Shown here one piece after another: positions 1-8,830 of a DNA stretch of 64,000 nt. This stretch comes from Kitasatospora azatica KCTC 9699 (GTDB taxonomy: Bacteria > Actinomycetota > Actinomycetes > Streptomycetales > Streptomycetaceae). Location of the stretch: positions 930,001 to 994,000 of the forward strand of contig NZ_JQMO01000003.1 in the NCBI RefSeq assembly GCF_000744785.1. Reading direction: 5' to 3'. The notes below the pieces were generated by a model, which saw only the letters and a program-made list of their open reading frames with translations, did no database searches and had not been told where the DNA came from. Each line of letters opens with the position of its first letter. The stretch's first letter is position 1. Position numbers and translations under genes: made by a program.

Positions 1-744
1 TTCGTCCGGTACGAGAAGTACAAGGCGCGCAAGGACGGCTCGCCGCTGGTCGAGCTCTCGCTCTTCAGGGTGCGCAGCTTCGCGGCCGGCATCGGCGTGC
101 AGCTGACCTTCGGTGTGACCTGCGGGATCTTCTTCCTGGTCTGGACCCTCTACATGCAGCTGGGCCTGGGCTGGAGCCCGCTGCGGGCCGGCACCACCGG
201 GATCCCGTTCTCGCTGGCGGTCTCGGCGGCCGCGGGGATGTCGGTGCAGCAGCTGGTGCCGCGGTTCGGGCGCAAGGTGCTGCAGGCCGGCGCCCTGGTG
301 ATGGCGCTGGGCGTGCTGCTCTACCTGTGGGAGGCCGACCGCTACGGCACCGGCATCCACTCCTGGCAGATGGCGCTGCCGCTGGTGGTGATGGGCGCCG
401 GCATGGGTCTGATCGTGGCTCCGCTGACCGATGCGGTGCTCGGCGAGGTGCCCCGTGAGCACGCGGGTTCGGCCTCCGGTCTGATCAACACCACCCAGCA
501 GCTGGGCAACGCACTGGGTCTGAGTCTGGTCTCGGTCACCTTCTTCACCGTGGTGGACGGCGCCGCGCCCGGGCAGCCGGCCGGGGTGGTCTTCGGCCAC
601 GCCTTCAGCCACGCGCTCTGGTGGCTGGTCGGCGCCCTGGCGGTGGTCTTCCTGCTGATGTTCGCCCTGCCCGCCAAGGCGACGAGCCGTCAGGAGCCGG
701 TCGAGCAGCCGGTCCTGGACCGGGAGCCCGAGCCGGTCGGCTGA
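1..744 (+). CDS. MFS transporter, DHA2-like, C-terminal part (5' end outside window)
   Basis: The reading frame is open from base 1, so the start lies outside the window; 247 codons remain. The product is very hydrophobic with about six membrane segments and a polar tail rich in Glu and Pro. The early stretch SPLVELSLFRVRSF and the later IVAPLTDAVLGEVP followed by GSASGLINTTQQLGNALG match the second half of 14-segment drug:H+ antiporters (EmrB/QacA type). The likely role is proton-driven export of a small molecule; the substrate cannot be read. It converges on the phosphatase gene with 51 bp between stops. Confidence 0.88.
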   Translation, partial: FVRYEKYKARKDGSPLVELSLFRVRSFAAGIGVQLTFGVTCGIFFLVWTLYMQLGLGWSPLRAGTTGIPFSLAVSAAAGMSVQQLVPRFGRKVLQAGALVMALGVLLYLWEADRYGTGIHSWQMALPLVVMGAGMGLIVAPLTDAVLGEVPREHAGSASGLINTTQQLGNALGLSLVSVTFFTVVDGAAPGQPAGVVFGHAFSHALWWLVGALAVVFLLMFALPAKATSRQEPVEQPVLDREPEPVG

Positions 745-795
745 TCCCCCTGCCCCCGCTGCACCCGCTGGACCGCGGCGCCGACCGGGCCCCGC

Positions 796-2427
796 TCAGT
801 CGGCGTCGCGGTGCAGCAACAGCAGGGCGGCGTCGTCCTCCGCCTCCAGCCGCTCGCCCAGGGTGTCGCGGACGTGGTCGGCCAGTGCGGGCAGCTTGGC
901 CGGCCCGGCCGCGAAGACCTCGGCCAGCCGGGCCTGGCCCACGTCCAGGTCTTCGCCGGGCCGCTCCACCAGACCGTCGGTGTACAGCAGCAGGGTGTCG
1001 CCGGGGGCCAGCCGGAACGGGGCGGCGGGGTAGCCGTCCGGGTTCCAGTCGGCGGGCAGGCCGAGCGGCAGTCCGACCGGGATGTCGATCCGTTCCACGC
1101 TGCCGTCGGCGTGCCGCACCAGCGGCGCCAGGTGGCCGGCGTTGGCCAGCCGGCACTCGCCGGTGGCCAGGTCGACCTGCGCGTACAGGCAGGTGGCGAA
1201 CCGGTCGGCCTGCAGATCGGCGAGGAAGGCCGAGGCCCGGCCCAGCACCGCCTCACTGCGGTGGCCCTCGGCGGCGTAGGCGGTCATCGCGATCCGCAGC
1301 TGCCCCATCACGGCGGCCGCCTCGGTGTCGTGGCCCTGGACGTCGCCGATCGCCACCCCGACCCCGCCCTCGGCCAGCGGCACCGCGTCGTACCAGTCGC
1401 CACCGATCCAGGTGCCGACCCGGGCGGTGCGGTAGCGCACCGCCAGCGCGCCGCCGTGCAGCTCGGGCAGCCGGCGCGGCAGCATCGCGCTCTGCAGCCC
1501 GGCGGCGATCTCCCGGGACTGGTCGACCAGCATGGCCCGCTGCAGGGACTGCGAGATGGCGCTGGCCAGCGTGGTGAGCAGGGTGCGGTCCTCGCTGGTG
1601 AAGTGGCGCTTGCCCTCGTAGACCAGGGCCAGCGCGCCGATCGGGCGCCCCTGGGCGATCAGCGGCAGGAAGGCGCCGGCGGTGGCGATGCTGTCGGCCA
1701 ACTGCTCGGCCAGGTCCGGGTAGCGGAGCAGGAAGGCCTCGCGCGAGGTGAAGAAGGCGGGCTCGCCGGAGCGGACCACGTCGTTCAGCGGCCAGGGTTC
1801 GGTCAGCCGGGCCCGGTGCATCTCGCGGACCCGGACGTTGACCTGGCCGACCGCACCGACCAGCCGGATCCGCCCCTGGTCGACCACGCCCAGGGTGATC
1901 CCCTGCGCGCCGAGCCGGCGCATGCTCTGGTCCCCCGTCAGCACCGCCACCACGTCGTCCACGGTGAGCGCCTCGCCGAGCGCGTCGGCCACCTCGCGCA
2001 GCGCCGACTCCTGGCGCTGGCGGTCGTCCTCGGCCATCAGCCGCATCGCCGAGTAGGACAGTTCCCGGGTGGCGTCGCGGACCACCCCGACCACCCGGCT
2101 GCCCACGCCGACCGCCTGGCCCTGGGTGTGGGTCCAGCGCATCGAGCCGTCCCGGCAGCGGATCCGGAAGTAGCTGCTGTAGGAGTCGCTGCGGCCGGCC
2201 CTGATCTCCTCGACCAGCTTGTGCAGCCGGATCAGCTCCTCCACCGGGATCCGCCGGGACAGGCCGGCCGCCATGCCGTCGTACTCGTCCGGGCGCAGGT
2301 CGAAGACCGCCAGGCCGCTCTCGTCCAGGGTGAACCGGCCGGTGGCGGTGTCCCATTCGAAGCAGCCGACCTGGTTGGCGGCCAGCGCCTCCAGCTGGTC
2401 GAGGTGCGGCTCGGGGAGCTCGGTCAC
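796..2427 (-). CDS. PP2C/SpoIIE-family serine phosphatase with PAS and GAF domains
   Basis: The 543-residue product has an N-terminal PAS-type domain (about 5-125, with WDTATGRFTLDESG and a PAC-like RCRDGSMRWTH), a GAF domain (about 160-310) and a C-terminal SpoIIE/PP2C phosphatase domain (about 325-540). The phosphatase domain carries GGDWYDAVPL, IGDVQGHD, LLYTDGLVER and a late DDAALLLL acidic pair that would bind Mn/Mg. Such proteins dephosphorylate anti-sigma-factor antagonists in partner-switching stress pathways. The GTG at 2427 is preferred: the frame upstream is low-complexity and overlaps the neighbouring gene. It lies 10 bp downstream of a universal stress protein gene on the same strand, so a two-gene stress operon is likely. 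Confidence 0.9.
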   Translation of the reverse strand: MTELPEPHLDQLEALAANQVGCFEWDTATGRFTLDESGLAVFDLRPDEYDGMAAGLSRRIPVEELIRLHKLVEEIRAGRSDSYSSYFRIRCRDGSMRWTHTQGQAVGVGSRVVGVVRDATRELSYSAMRLMAEDDRQRQESALREVADALGEALTVDDVVAVLTGDQSMRRLGAQGITLGVVDQGRIRLVGAVGQVNVRVREMHRARLTEPWPLNDVVRSGEPAFFTSREAFLLRYPDLAEQLADSIATAGAFLPLIAQGRPIGALALVYEGKRHFTSEDRTLLTTLASAISQSLQRAMLVDQSREIAAGLQSAMLPRRLPELHGGALAVRYRTARVGTWIGGDWYDAVPLAEGGVGVAIGDVQGHDTEAAAVMGQLRIAMTAYAAEGHRSEAVLGRASAFLADLQADRFATCLYAQVDLATGECRLANAGHLAPLVRHADGSVERIDIPVGLPLGLPADWNPDGYPAAPFRLAPGDTLLLYTDGLVERPGEDLDVGQARLAEVFAAGPAKLPALADHVRDTLGERLEAEDDAALLLLHRDAD

Positions 2428-2437
2428 GGTCGGCCGA

Positions 2438-2896
2438 TCAGGGCGCGTGCTGGTCGGCCCGGGCGGCCCGGACCACCACGACCGGGCAGGGCGCGTGCTC
2501 GACCACATGCCGGCTGACCGAGCCGAGCAGCACCCCGGCGAACCCGCCCAGGCCCCGGCTGCCGACCACCAGCAGCTCGGCGCCGGCCGCCCGGTCGAGC
2601 AGCCCGGCCGCGGCCGGGCCCGGCAGCACCAGTTCCGTGATCTCGACGCCGGACTGACCACCTGTTACCTCGGTGACCGCCTCGCGGAGCACCTTGGCGG
2701 CCAGTTGCTCGGGGTCGAGGCCCTCCGCGGGCGGCGGCAGCATCCCGCCGGCCAGCGCGTAGTAGCCGGGCAGTTCCCAGGCGCAGACCGCCTCGACCTG
2801 CGGCGCGCCGGTGGCCGCCGCCTGGTCCAGCGCCCAGCGCAGGGCGGCCGCCGCGGCGGGCGAGCCGTCGACGCCGACCACGATCCGCCGCTCCAT
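2438..2896 (-). CDS. Universal stress protein (UspA family, single domain)
   Basis: A 152-residue single-domain USP. It begins MERRIVVGVDGSPAAAAALR, the conserved beta-strand and Asp of the family, and ends with the ATP-binding signature around VVGSRGLGGFAGVLLGSVS (G-2x-G-9x-G-S type), so it probably binds ATP. The ATG at 2896 has a GAGG Shine-Dalgarno about 8 bases upstream. It is followed at once by the PP2C phosphatase gene and preceded by the degraded Clp-like gene, all on the minus strand. The exact cellular role is unknown, as for most actinobacterial USPs. Confidence 0.92.
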   Translation of the reverse strand: MERRIVVGVDGSPAAAAALRWALDQAAATGAPQVEAVCAWELPGYYALAGGMLPPPAEGLDPEQLAAKVLREAVTEVTGGQSGVEITELVLPGPAAAGLLDRAAGAELLVVGSRGLGGFAGVLLGSVSRHVVEHAPCPVVVVRAARADQHAP

Positions 2897-2906
2897 GACC
2901 GCCACC

Positions 2907-3338
2907 TCAGGCTCTCGGGGTGGCGGCCGAGGCCGCGGGGCGGGCCAGCGTGCAGAAGAGGAAGCTGCCGGTCGGACGGTCCGGGTCGCCCATGCCGGCC
3001 CGGCCGCGGCGCACCGCCTGGGCGACGGCGGTGACCGCCTCGTCCAGTTCCCGGCGTAGCTTGGCGATCCGGTCCTTGGTCCGTTGCGACTCACCGCTGG
3101 AGCCGAGGTCGCGCAGCCGGACCCGGGCGCCGGCTCGCCCGACCACCGGGTCGAGCCGGCCGGCCGTGGCCTCCACGGGGGTGGCGGCCCAGAGCAGGTG
3201 CCCGGTGTCCAGGTCGGTGCTGCCGTCCTCGGCGGCCCGCTGGGCGGCGGGCGGCGAGGAATGCGGACTGGTGCCGAAGAAGCGGCTGAACAGGTCGCCG
3301 AAAGGATCGCCGGAGCCGAAGGAGGACGGGAACGTCAT
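2907..3338 (-). pseudogene. Internally deleted remnant of a Clp ATPase (ClpB/ClpC type)
   Basis: The 143-codon frame begins MTFPSSFGSGDPFGDLFSRF, as Streptomyces Clp ATPases do, and continues into an N-domain-like stretch (TDLDTGHLLWAATPVEA) and LDPVVGRAGARVR, which resembles the start of the first AAA domain. It then jumps to LDEAVTAVAQAVRRGRAGMG and DPDRPTGSFLF, the segment just before the Walker A loop of the second AAA domain. The Walker A itself is absent: the frame runs on for 15 unrelated residues and stops. Both ATPase sites are therefore gone, so it cannot act as an unfoldase. It could be an expressed small protein, but decay by internal deletion plus a 3' frameshift or truncation is the simplest reading. 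The start at 3338 was chosen by similarity. Confidence 0.6.
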
Positions 3339-3489
3339 GGCAGCAGCACCTGACTTCGCGGGGACGTGATCCGCCTCCACCCTCGCCCGGCAGTTGACGC
3401 CCCGCCACCGGAGTGCCCCCAGTCGGTCGGCGCGGGTCGGTCGGCGCGGTATGCCCGCGGCGGGCCGCGTGATCCAGCAGGATCGAGGC

Positions 3490-4965
3490 ATGGACGGTGG
3501 ACTCAGGCTGAAGAGTGCTCAGGGGCGGTGGGTGGTGCTGGCCGCCGCGCTCGGCTCCGGGATGGCGATGCTGGACGGCACGGTGGTGAACGTGGCGCTG
3601 CCGGCCATCGGCGCCGACCTCGGTGCCTCGCTGGCGGCGCTGCAGTGGACGGTCAACGCCTACCTGCTCACGCTGGCCGGGCTGATCCTGCTGGGCGGCT
3701 CGCTCGGCGACCGCTACGGGCGGCGCCGGGTCTTCGTGATCGGCGTCTGCTGGTTCGCGCTGGCCTCGGGGCTGTGCTCGATCGCGCCGACGGTCGGGGT
3801 GCTGATCGCCGCCCGCGCGCTGCAGGGCATCGGCGGCGCGCTGCTGACCCCAGGCTCGCTGGCGCTGCTGCAGGCGAGCTTCCACCCCGACGACCGCTCG
3901 GCGGCGGTCGGCGCCTGGTCCGGCCTGGGCGGGGTGGCCACGGCCGTCGGGCCGTTCCTCGGCGGCTGGCTGGTGAGCGGCCCGGGCTGGCGGTGGATCT
4001 TCGTGATCAACCTGCCGGTGGCCGTGGTGGTCGCGGCGCTGACGCTGCGCCATGTGCCGGAGAGCCGGGACGAGCGGGCGACCGGCCGCTTCGACGTGCC
4101 CGGCGCGGTGCTGGCCGCGCTGGCGCTCGGCGGGGTCACCTACGCGCTGACGGCGGCGGCGGAGGGGGTGTCGGCGGCGGTCTGGGTCTCGGCGGCCGCG
4201 GGGGTCCTGCTGGGGGTGGCGTTCGTGGTGGCCGAGCGGCGCAGCCCCCGTCCGATGCTGCCGCTGGAGCTCTTCCGCTCGCGCCTGTTCACCGCGATCA
4301 ACCTGGTGACGCTCGGCGTCTACGGTGCGCTGAGCGGGGTGTTCTTCTTCCTGCAGGTCCAGCTGCAGACGGTGTCCGGCTTCGAGCCGCTGGTGGCCGG
4401 GGTGGCCTTCGCGCCGGTGACGGTGCTGATGCTGCTCTTCTCCGCCCGGTCGGGGCGGCTGGCCACCCGGATCGGCCCCCGGCTGCCGCTGACCCTCGGT
4501 CCGCTGGTCGCCGCGGCCGGGGTGCTGCTGATGCTCCGGATCGGCCCGGCCGCCTCGTACTGGACGGACGTGCTGCCGGCCGCCGTGGTCTTCGGGGTCG
4601 GGCTGACCCTGCTGGTGGCGCCGCTGACCGCCACCGTGCTGGCGGCCGTGGACGTGCGCCGGGCCGGGATCGCCAGCGGCGTGAACAACGCGGCCGCGCG
4701 GGCCGCCGGGCTGCTCGCGGTGGCGGCGCTGCCGCTGCTGACCGGCCTGAGCGGTGAGCAGTACCGGGTGCCGAGCGCGGTGGACTCGGCCTTTCGCACC
4801 GCCGTGCTGATCTGCGCCGGGCTGCTCGCGGGCTCCGGGCTGCTGGCCCTGGCCACCGTGCCGGGACGGCGGCCTGCGGTGGCGGTCGAGCCGGACACCA
4901 GTTGGTACTGCTGTCCGACCGGACCGCCGGTGGACCCGGGGCACCAGGCCTCCGAGTCCACCTGA
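3490..4965 (+). CDS. MFS transporter, DHA2 family (14 membrane segments)
   Basis: A 491-residue, strongly hydrophobic protein. Motif A appears as LGDRYGRRR after the second helix, motif C as GLGGVATAVGPFLGG in the fifth, and the family sequence MLDGTVVNVALPAIG opens the first helix, typical of EmrB/QacA-type drug:proton antiporters. The ATG at 3490 has AGGA about 9 bases upstream; an upstream in-frame extension is basic, low-complexity and unlikely to be translated. It is divergent from the Clp remnant and convergent with purB. The substrate is unknown. Confidence 0.9.
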   Translation: MDGGLRLKSAQGRWVVLAAALGSGMAMLDGTVVNVALPAIGADLGASLAALQWTVNAYLLTLAGLILLGGSLGDRYGRRRVFVIGVCWFALASGLCSIAPTVGVLIAARALQGIGGALLTPGSLALLQASFHPDDRSAAVGAWSGLGGVATAVGPFLGGWLVSGPGWRWIFVINLPVAVVVAALTLRHVPESRDERATGRFDVPGAVLAALALGGVTYALTAAAEGVSAAVWVSAAAGVLLGVAFVVAERRSPRPMLPLELFRSRLFTAINLVTLGVYGALSGVFFFLQVQLQTVSGFEPLVAGVAFAPVTVLMLLFSARSGRLATRIGPRLPLTLGPLVAAAGVLLMLRIGPAASYWTDVLPAAVVFGVGLTLLVAPLTATVLAAVDVRRAGIASGVNNAAARAAGLLAVAALPLLTGLSGEQYRVPSAVDSAFRTAVLICAGLLAGSGLLALATVPGRRPAVAVEPDTSWYCCPTGPPVDPGHQASEST

Positions 4966-4976
4966 CGGCACGTCAG
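4962..4976. terminator. Short hairpin between convergent MFS gene and purB
   Basis: CTGACG and CGTCAG form a perfect 6-bp stem with a 3-base loop (GCA), overlapping the MFS stop codon. It lies in the 21-bp gap between two converging genes and could serve both directions. There is no T-tract, which is usual in this group, and the stem is short. Confidence 0.45.
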
Positions 4977-4986
4977 CGCCGGGGTG

Positions 4987-6417
4987 TCACAGAATGTCGC
5001 CCGGCGCGTACTTGGCGGCCTCCGGGTAGCGGGTGGCGACCGTCTCGATCCGGCGGACCAGCTCGGCCACCTGGGCACCGGCGGCGCCGGTGAAGGAGAG
5101 CCGGTCGGCCAGCAGCGCGTCCAGCCCGGCCCGGTCCAGCGGGATCCGCTCGTCGGCGGCCAGGCGGTCCAGCAGCTCGTTCTCGCGCGCGCCGGCCCGC
5201 ATCGCCAGCGCCGAGGCGACGGCGTGCTCCTTGATCACCTCGTGCCCGACCTCGCGGCCAACGCCGGCCCGCACCGCGCCCATCAGCACCTTGGTGGTGG
5301 CCAGGAAGGGCAGGTAGCGGTCCAGCTCGGCCTCGATCACGGCCGGGAAGGCGCCGAACTCGTCCAGCACCGTCAGGAAGGTCTCCAGCAGGCCGTCGAA
5401 GGCGAAGAACGCGTCCGGCAGCGCCACCCGGCGGACCACCGAGCAGGAGACGTCGCCCTCGTTCCACTGGTCGCCGGCCAGCTCGCCGGTCATCGAGGCG
5501 TAGCCGCGCAGGATCACCGCGAGGCCGTTGACCCGCTCGCAGGAGCGGGTGTTCATCTTGTGCGGCATCGCCGAGGAGCCGACCTGGCCCTCCTTGAAGC
5601 CCTCGGTCACCAGCTCGTGGCCGGCCATCAGCCGGATCGTCTTGGCCAGGCTGGACGGCGCGGCGGCCAGCTGCACCAGGGCGGTGAGCACCTCGAAGTC
5701 CAGCGAGCGCGGGTAGACCTGGCCGACGCTGGTGAAGACGTTCTCGAAGCCCAGGTGGCCGGCCACCCGGCGCTCCAGCTCGGCGAGCTTCTCGGCGTCT
5801 CCGCCGAGCAGGTCGAGCATGTCCTGGGCGGTGCCGACCGGGCCCTTGATCCCGCGCAGCGGGTAGCGGGCGATCAGCTCCTCGAGCCGGGCGAAGGCGA
5901 CCAGCAGCTCGTCGGCGATCGAGGCGAAGCGCTTGCCGAGGGTGGTGGCCTGGGCGGCGACGTTGTGCGAACGGCCGGCCATCACCAGCTCGGCGTGCTC
6001 GGCGGAGAGCCGGCCCAGCCGGACCAGGACGGCGACGGTGCGGTCGCGGACGTGCTCCAGGGACTGGCGGATCTGCAGCTGCTCGACGTTCTCGGTCAGG
6101 TCCCGGGAGGTCATCCCCTTGTGGATCTGCTCGTGCCCGGCGAGCTCGCTGAACTCCTCGATCCGGGCCTTGACGTCGTGCCGGGTGACCCGCTCACGGT
6201 TGGCGATGGAGGCGAGGTCGACCTGGTCGATCACCCGCTCGTAGTCGGCGACGGCGGTCTCGGGGACGTCGATCCCGAGATCCTGCTGGGCCTTGAGGAC
6301 GGCGAGCCACAAGTGGCGTTCGAGAACCACCTTGTGCTCGGGGGACCACAGCTGGGCCAGGGTCGCCGAGGCGTACCGGGCGGCCAGGACATTGGGGATC
6401 TGGGGCTTCGCGCTCAC
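4987..6417 (-). CDS. purB: Adenylosuccinate lyase
   Basis: The 476-residue enzyme cleaves SAICAR to AICAR and adenylosuccinate to AMP in purine synthesis. The fumarase/aspartase superfamily signature is present as GSSAMPHKMN, with the substrate loop TSRDLTENVEQ and a conserved AGRSHN. Its N-terminus (VSAKPQIPNVLAARYAS) matches the usual Streptomyces PurB, so the GTG at 6417 is preferred over a TTG three codons earlier. Full length, intact, and followed by a convergent MFS gene. Confidence 0.96.
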   Translation of the reverse strand: MSAKPQIPNVLAARYASATLAQLWSPEHKVVLERHLWLAVLKAQQDLGIDVPETAVADYERVIDQVDLASIANRERVTRHDVKARIEEFSELAGHEQIHKGMTSRDLTENVEQLQIRQSLEHVRDRTVAVLVRLGRLSAEHAELVMAGRSHNVAAQATTLGKRFASIADELLVAFARLEELIARYPLRGIKGPVGTAQDMLDLLGGDAEKLAELERRVAGHLGFENVFTSVGQVYPRSLDFEVLTALVQLAAAPSSLAKTIRLMAGHELVTEGFKEGQVGSSAMPHKMNTRSCERVNGLAVILRGYASMTGELAGDQWNEGDVSCSVVRRVALPDAFFAFDGLLETFLTVLDEFGAFPAVIEAELDRYLPFLATTKVLMGAVRAGVGREVGHEVIKEHAVASALAMRAGARENELLDRLAADERIPLDRAGLDALLADRLSFTGAAGAQVAELVRRIETVATRYPEAAKYAPGDIL

Positions 6418-6465
6418 GCTTCGCAAGCCTAACAGTCGAGGTCAGCGCCGCCGTACGGCGGGCCG

Positions 6466-7197
6466 TCAGAGCGCCGACAGGCCCTTCGCCAGGGTGGTCA
6501 CGCCACCGGCCAGCGCCAGCAGCAGCACCACCCGGCGGGCCCGGTGCTCGGGGACCCGGTCGGCCAGCCAGTGCCCGATCACCGCGCCGCCGGCCAGTGC
6601 CGCCGCCACCGCCAGCCAGGCGGGGGCGGCCAGCCGGGGCGTGCCCTTGGCGGCGATCGACAGCAGGTTGACCAGCAGGCCGTAGAACTGGGCGTTGGGG
6701 ACGAACTCGCGCACCGTCCAGCCGGCGTTGACGGCGTAGAGCGAGATGGCCGGGCCGCCGACCCCGGCGGCGGAGTTCATGAAGCCGCTGGCCGCCCCCG
6801 CCGCCAGCGCGCCGCCCCGGCCGCGCAACGCGGCCACCCGGGCACCGCGCATCACCAGCAGTACGGCGAGGCTGACCAGCGCACCCATCACGGCCAGCAG
6901 CGTCGGCTCGGGCAGCCGGGCGGCCACCCAGGCGCCGAGCGGCACGCTGCAGGCGGCCGCCGCCACCAGCGGGAGCATCGCGGCCGGCCGGACCTGGCGC
7001 CAGCTGGTCACCAGACCGATCGCGCTGATCGCGCCGGCCGCGCAGTTGGAGAGCACCACGCCCTCGGCCGGGCCCAGCAGCAGCGCCAGCGCGGGCGCCG
7101 AGACCAGCGCGAAGCCGATCCCCGCCATCCGCTGCACCGAGGCGCCGGCCAGCACCACGCCGCCCAGCAGCAGGTCGGCCTCCCACCCGTGCGGCAC
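6466..7197 (-). CDS. Sulfite exporter TauE/SafE family membrane protein
   Basis: 243 residues with about eight hydrophobic segments in two repeats, as in TauE/SafE permeases; AAGAASGFMNSAAGVGGPAI is the conserved second-half motif (G-x-x-N-S-x-x-G-V-G-G-P). The family exports sulfite, sulfoacetate or related organosulfur anions, but substrates are rarely known. The start is a GTG at 7197 with a strong GGGGGAG five bases upstream. It diverges from the histidine phosphatase gene across 56 bp and sits just upstream of purB on the same strand, without an obvious functional link. Confidence 0.88.
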   Translation of the reverse strand: MPHGWEADLLLGGVVLAGASVQRMAGIGFALVSAPALALLLGPAEGVVLSNCAAGAISAIGLVTSWRQVRPAAMLPLVAAAACSVPLGAWVAARLPEPTLLAVMGALVSLAVLLVMRGARVAALRGRGGALAAGAASGFMNSAAGVGGPAISLYAVNAGWTVREFVPNAQFYGLLVNLLSIAAKGTPRLAAPAWLAVAAALAGGAVIGHWLADRVPEHRARRVVLLLALAGGVTTLAKGLSAL

Positions 7198-7253
7198 GCT
7201 GGACTCCCCCGAAGCTGGAACCGGACCGGTGCGGACGGTCGTCCACCGGTTCG

Positions 7254-7877
7254 ATGACTACGACCGCCGCACGCTACCTCTACCTGGCCCGGCATGCCGA
7301 GCCCACCCCCGACGAGGCCGGGCTCACCGAGCGCGGCCGCCGCCAGGCGGCGCTGCTCGGCGCCCGGCTGCGCTCCGTCCCGCTGGCCGCCGTGCACCAC
7401 GGGCCGTTGCCGCGCGCGGCGCAGACCGCCCGGCTGGTCGGGGAGCAGCTCGTAGGAGTTCCCGTGCGGGTGGACGAGGCGGCCGGCGACTATCCGCCGT
7501 ATCTGCCGCGGCCCGAGGAGCTGCCCGCCGACAGTGCCGAGTACCTGCTCGGCTTCCTGGCCGGCTTCGAGCCGGCCGAGCGGGCGGTGGGTCCCGAGCT
7601 GGCGCGGCAGGCGTTGGCCCGCTTCACCGGTCCGGTGCCGGGCGAGCAGGCGCGGCACGAGCTGGTGGTCACCCACGCGTTCCTGGTCGGGTGGCTGGTC
7701 CGGGCGGCGCTGGACGCACCGCCGTGGCGCTGGCTGGGCCTGAACGCCGCGCACGCCGCCCTGACCGTGATCCGCTACTCCCCCGGGCGCCCGACCGCGG
7801 TGGTCTGCTTCAACGACCTCGCGCATCTGCCCGAGGAGCTGCGCTGGACCGGCTTCCCGCCCGAACTGCGGCCGTAG
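7254..7877 (+). CDS. Histidine phosphatase family protein (phosphoglycerate-mutase-like)
   Basis: 207 residues with the branch-1 signature LYLARHAEPTPDE (the RHxE-type loop carrying the phospho-accepting His), HGPLPRAAQTARL with the second Arg, and a later VVTHAFLVGWLVR supplying the second catalytic His. This is a compact phosphatase of the phosphoglycerate mutase superfamily; the natural substrate (phosphosugar, nucleotide or protein) cannot be decided. The ATG at 7254 begins MTTTAARYLYLARH, leaving only 11 residues before the catalytic His. Confidence 0.88.
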   Translation: MTTTAARYLYLARHAEPTPDEAGLTERGRRQAALLGARLRSVPLAAVHHGPLPRAAQTARLVGEQLVGVPVRVDEAAGDYPPYLPRPEELPADSAEYLLGFLAGFEPAERAVGPELARQALARFTGPVPGEQARHELVVTHAFLVGWLVRAALDAPPWRWLGLNAAHAALTVIRYSPGRPTAVVCFNDLAHLPEELRWTGFPPELRP

Positions 7878-7900
7878 CCCGGTCCGTCGCGCGCCGGGGC

Positions 7901-8341
7901 TCAGCCCTGGAGCAGCGGGAGGATCTGGTCGCACATGGCGAGCAGGCTCTCGCGCTGCCCGGGGTCGAGGGACTCCAGCGCGCGGTGGGCGCGGGTCATG
8001 TCGGCGCGGATCTGCTCGAGCACCTCGCGACCGGGGTCGGTGATGGTGACGATCTTGACCCGGCGGTCCGTCGAGGCGGCCTCGCGCCGGGCGAAGCCGA
8101 GCGTCTCCAGCCGGTCCACGATGCCGGTCACGTTGGAGGCGTCGCAGCCGAGCCGCCCGGCCAGCGCCCGCATCGGAACCGCCTCGGTCACCACCCCGAG
8201 TGCCTTCGCCTGCGAGGAGCTCAGCCCGTGCCGCCCCGCCGCCCCCGCGAAGTCGATCCAGAACGCGGAGCTCACGGCCGACACCGCCGCCATCAGGTCG
8301 GCGGTGGTGATGCGGGGTGCAGCGGTAGTCATGGGGGCCAT
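7901..8341 (-). CDS. MarR-family transcriptional regulator
   Basis: A 146-residue winged-helix protein: LSSSQAKALGVVTEAVPMRA leads into the recognition segment LGCDASNVTGIVDRLETLG, and DRRVKIVTITDPGREV forms the wing, all standard for MarR. Such dimers usually repress nearby genes and are released by small phenolic or oxidative ligands. There is no adjacent transporter on the same strand, so the target may be its own promoter or the convergent histidine phosphatase region. The start is the ATG at 8341 or the in-frame ATG at 8332. Neither has a Shine-Dalgarno, and the AT-rich promoter lies very close, so the mRNA may be nearly leaderless. Confidence 0.9.
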   Translation of the reverse strand: MAPMTTAAPRITTADLMAAVSAVSSAFWIDFAGAAGRHGLSSSQAKALGVVTEAVPMRALAGRLGCDASNVTGIVDRLETLGFARREAASTDRRVKIVTITDPGREVLEQIRADMTRAHRALESLDPGQRESLLAMCDQILPLLQG

Positions 8342-8354
8342 GAGATCAGGGTAC

Positions 8355-8393
8355 GCATAAAAGCTTTATTAACTCCAGCTTTCATACGTTCAA
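8355..8393 (-). promoter_or_regulatory. AT-rich promoter/operator of the marR gene
   Basis: A conspicuously AT-rich patch in GC-rich DNA contains the 8-bp palindrome AAAGCTTT at 8360-8367 and a second AGCTTT half about 11 bases further on, plus TTGAAC on the minus strand at 8388-8393 as a possible -35 box. Repeated AGCTTT halves next to a marR gene suggest autoregulation. The assignment rests on position and symmetry only. Confidence 0.5.
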
Positions 8394-8428
8394 CCGGAGA
8401 ATCCACCGCACCGGGCCCCGGACAAGCC

Positions 8429-8830
8429 CTACGCGACGAGCTGGGCGAAGAGGCGGGCCAGCTCGGCCTCGGGGTCGGCGGTGAGGCCGGTGTGGACGGG
8501 GCCGGGCTGGACGACGGCGCTGCGCGGTGCGGTCAGCCAGCGGAAGCGCCGGCCCGGGCTGTCGCCCGCCGCCGGGCCGGCGGCGGGGCCACCGGCGGCG
8601 ACGGCCTCGATACCGCGCAGGGCGCGGGCCACCCCGGCCAGGTCGATCGCCGGGTCGAGGGCCAGCAGCTTGGACTCGGGCAGCAGGGTGCGGGCGAGCA
8701 GGCGTTCCTGCCAGCGGCAGTAGAGCAGCACGCCGAGGTTGACGCACTCCCCCCGCTCCACCCGGGGCACCGCCCGGACCAGCGCGTACTCGTAGTCGTG
8801 CCGTTCAGTCGGCTCGGCCGGCTCGGTCAT
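8429..8830 (-). CDS. DUF3037 family protein
   Basis: 133 residues beginning MTEPAEPTERHDYEYALVRA and continuing VPRVERGECVNLGVLLYCRW, the hallmark of DUF3037 proteins. The ATG at 8830 overlaps the stop of the upstream HipA-like gene by four bases (ATGA), so the two are translationally coupled. DUF3037 proteins are commonly found next to HipA-like kinases, which suggests a shared complex or a substrate/regulator relation, but no activity is established. Intact and of normal length. Confidence 0.85.
   Translation of the reverse strand: MTEPAEPTERHDYEYALVRAVPRVERGECVNLGVLLYCRWQERLLARTLLPESKLLALDPAIDLAGVARALRGIEAVAAGGPAAGPAAGDSPGRRFRWLTAPRSAVVQPGPVHTGLTADPEAELARLFAQLVA

Noticed and set aside
621-1577. 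Arg/Pro/Ala-rich plus-strand frame opposite the phosphatase
   Set aside because: Composition is that of an out-of-frame high-GC sequence and it overlaps conserved SpoIIE motifs on the other strand.
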